Assembly (NCBI GenBank): GCA_002413385.1
Contig: DHWW01000210.1
Coordinates: 8,917 to 15,589, forward strand
Source: Granulicella sp. UBA5172
GTDB taxonomy: Bacteria > Acidobacteriota > Terriglobia > Terriglobales > Acidobacteriaceae
Length of the DNA stretch: 6,673 nt
Reading direction: 5' to 3'
The position numbers and the translations under genes were made by a program. Of the stretch, positions 5,907-6,673 are shown in pieces (the first letter of the stretch is position 1; each line of letters begins with the position of its first letter). Under the pieces are notes generated by a model. That model saw nothing but the letters and a program-made list of their open reading frames with translations, was not told the DNA's origin and did not search any database.

Positions 5907-6673
5907 TCGGCTCGCGCGTGACCGGGTAGCCCGCGAGCACGAGCCGCACGACGTTGCCTTCTTTGTCGCGCTCGATGCGCAGCGCCTCGCCCTGCTCCCA
6001 GCCGGACTCGACGCGCCAGCGGTCGTCGCTCTCGCGCACGATCACGGCCGACGGCTTCCAGTCCGCATCGTCGGGGAAGCGCGCCGTCGAGCTTACCGTC
6101 CTTCCAGCGCAGCGTGAATGCCGCTCCCTCCATGAACCAGATGGCCCAGCAGCGGCAAGACATCGTCGGGCGGCGGCTCCTCGACCTTCCAGGGGGCGGG
6201 CGGCGGGGGCCACTGCTCGACCGTCGCCGCGACGAGCTTCTTCGCCAGCTCGCCGAGAGCTGCGCTGCTCGAGTTCGTGAGGATCCCGACGCCGACCTTG
6301 TCGGAGGGCGAGACGTAGACCGCGGCGATGAAGCCGGGCATCGAGCCGCCGTGGCCGGCGAGGATGCGGTCGCCGTCGCGCTGCAGCATCAGGCCGAGCC
6401 CGTAGCCGCCGCTCCAGCGCACGTGGTCGTCGATCGTCTGGACGGTGCGCATCTCCTCGACGGTCGTGCGCGCGAGCACCGATTCGTCCGGCTTCGCGAC
6501 GAACGCCGCCCAGGTGCAGAGGTCGCGGACGGTCCCCCACATCTGGCCTGCCGCGATCCACGCCCCGGTGGTGACCGGCGCTTCGTCCCAGACGCCCTCG
6601 ACGTACGGCTGCACGAGGTAGCCGGCCGCGGCGGGCTGCTGCGGCTCGAAGGTCGTGCGCGTGAGCCCGAGCG
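5893..6673 (-). CDS. Beta-lactamase-family (class C-like) serine hydrolase, C-terminal part, with two apparent +1 frameshifts
   Basis: Read on the minus strand, the gene enters from beyond 6673, so the catalytic S-x-x-K and Y-x-N motifs lie outside the window. Visible parts are G-L-T-R-T-T-F-E-P, the G-A-W-I-A-A-G-Q-M-W-G-T-V-R-D-L segment, G-Y-G-L-G-L, and the third active-site motif H-G-G in A-G-H-G-G-S-M-P-G-F. A small C-terminal beta domain follows: G-H-W-F-M-E-G, then L-R-W-K-D-G-K-L-D, ending Y-P-V-T-R-E-P-T-L-W-V. The reading frame is broken twice. Removing one base at 6139-6140 joins L-L-G-H to W-F-M-E-G, and removing one at 6085-6086 joins K-L-D to A-R-F-P-D-D-A-D-W. Family members cover esterases, DD-peptidases and beta-lactamases, so activity cannot be assigned. 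It converges on the permease with a nine-base gap between stop codons. Confidence 0.82.
   Translation of the reverse strand, partial: ARAHAHDLRAAAARRGRLPRAAVRRGRLGRSAGHHRGVDRGRPDVGDRPRPLHLGGVRREAGRIGARAHDRRGDAHRPDDRRPRALERRLRARPDAAARRRPHPRRPRRLDARLHRRGLRLALRQGRRRDPHELEQRSSRRAGEEARRGDGRAVAPAARPLEGRGAAARRCLAAAGPSGSWRERHSRCAGRTVSSTARFPDDADWKPSAVIVRESDDRWRVESGWEQGEALRIERDKEGNVVRLVLAGYPVTREPTLWV

Noticed and set aside
5893..6561. Single 222-codon minus-strand frame taken as a whole gene
   Set aside because: Only its last ~60 residues match the hydrolase C-terminus. The upstream part is out of frame with the true protein, which reads in another frame until the shifts at 6139 and 6085.
1..6673. CRISPR array, defence island or complete mobile element
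   Set aside because: I found no regularly spaced direct repeats, transposase, integrase, nuclease or toxin-antitoxin-like frame on either strand.

Overview
The window is a mosaic of two unrelated genomic backgrounds. Positions 1 to about 4975 look like an acidobacterium (Acidobacteriaceae/Terriglobia style), inferred from the character of the MFS carrier, the HAD-UbiA fusion, the PheS protein and the secreted M28 peptidase. From roughly 4975-5020 to the end, base composition and codon use change: almost every third position is G or C with many GAC/ATC/CTC/AAG codons. The proteins there resemble those of high-GC soil Actinobacteria (Thermoleophilia-like is my best guess). Taxon names are recalled family knowledge, not a search result.

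Layout, left to right. Five heptamer tandem repeats end directly before an intact MFS transporter (80-1306, +). A spacer of about 250 bases holds a strong G6/C6 hairpin and a candidate promoter. It is followed by a HAD phosphatase-like domain (1561-2130) and a UbiA-type polyprenyl transferase (2135-3100), which look like one fusion protein split by a single extra base. A 322-base gap (3101-3422) is rich in hairpins and may hold a structured RNA or a group II intron relic. Next is pheS (3423-4555), the phenylalanyl-tRNA synthetase alpha chain, with two extra bases near its 3' end. Then comes the first ~120 residues of a secreted M28-family peptidase (from 4611), which breaks off inside the gene. 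The sequence continues as the C-terminal part of a MacB/FtsX-like ABC transporter permease (to 5883), converging on the C-terminal part of a beta-lactamase-family serine hydrolase (5893-6673, -), with an inverted repeat between the two stops.

How the genes work together: I see no single pathway. UbiA plus HAD suggests polyprenyl-phosphate glycan precursor chemistry. pheS is housekeeping, and the other genes are a membrane carrier and envelope or secreted proteins. I found no defence system, CRISPR array, tRNA, rRNA or complete mobile element, and no convincing new system.

The most important observation concerns sequence quality. Six places need exactly one base removed to restore a family-consistent reading frame, and none needs a base added. 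With the mid-gene species change near 5 kb, this points to an insertion-prone, possibly chimeric read or contig rather than new biology.
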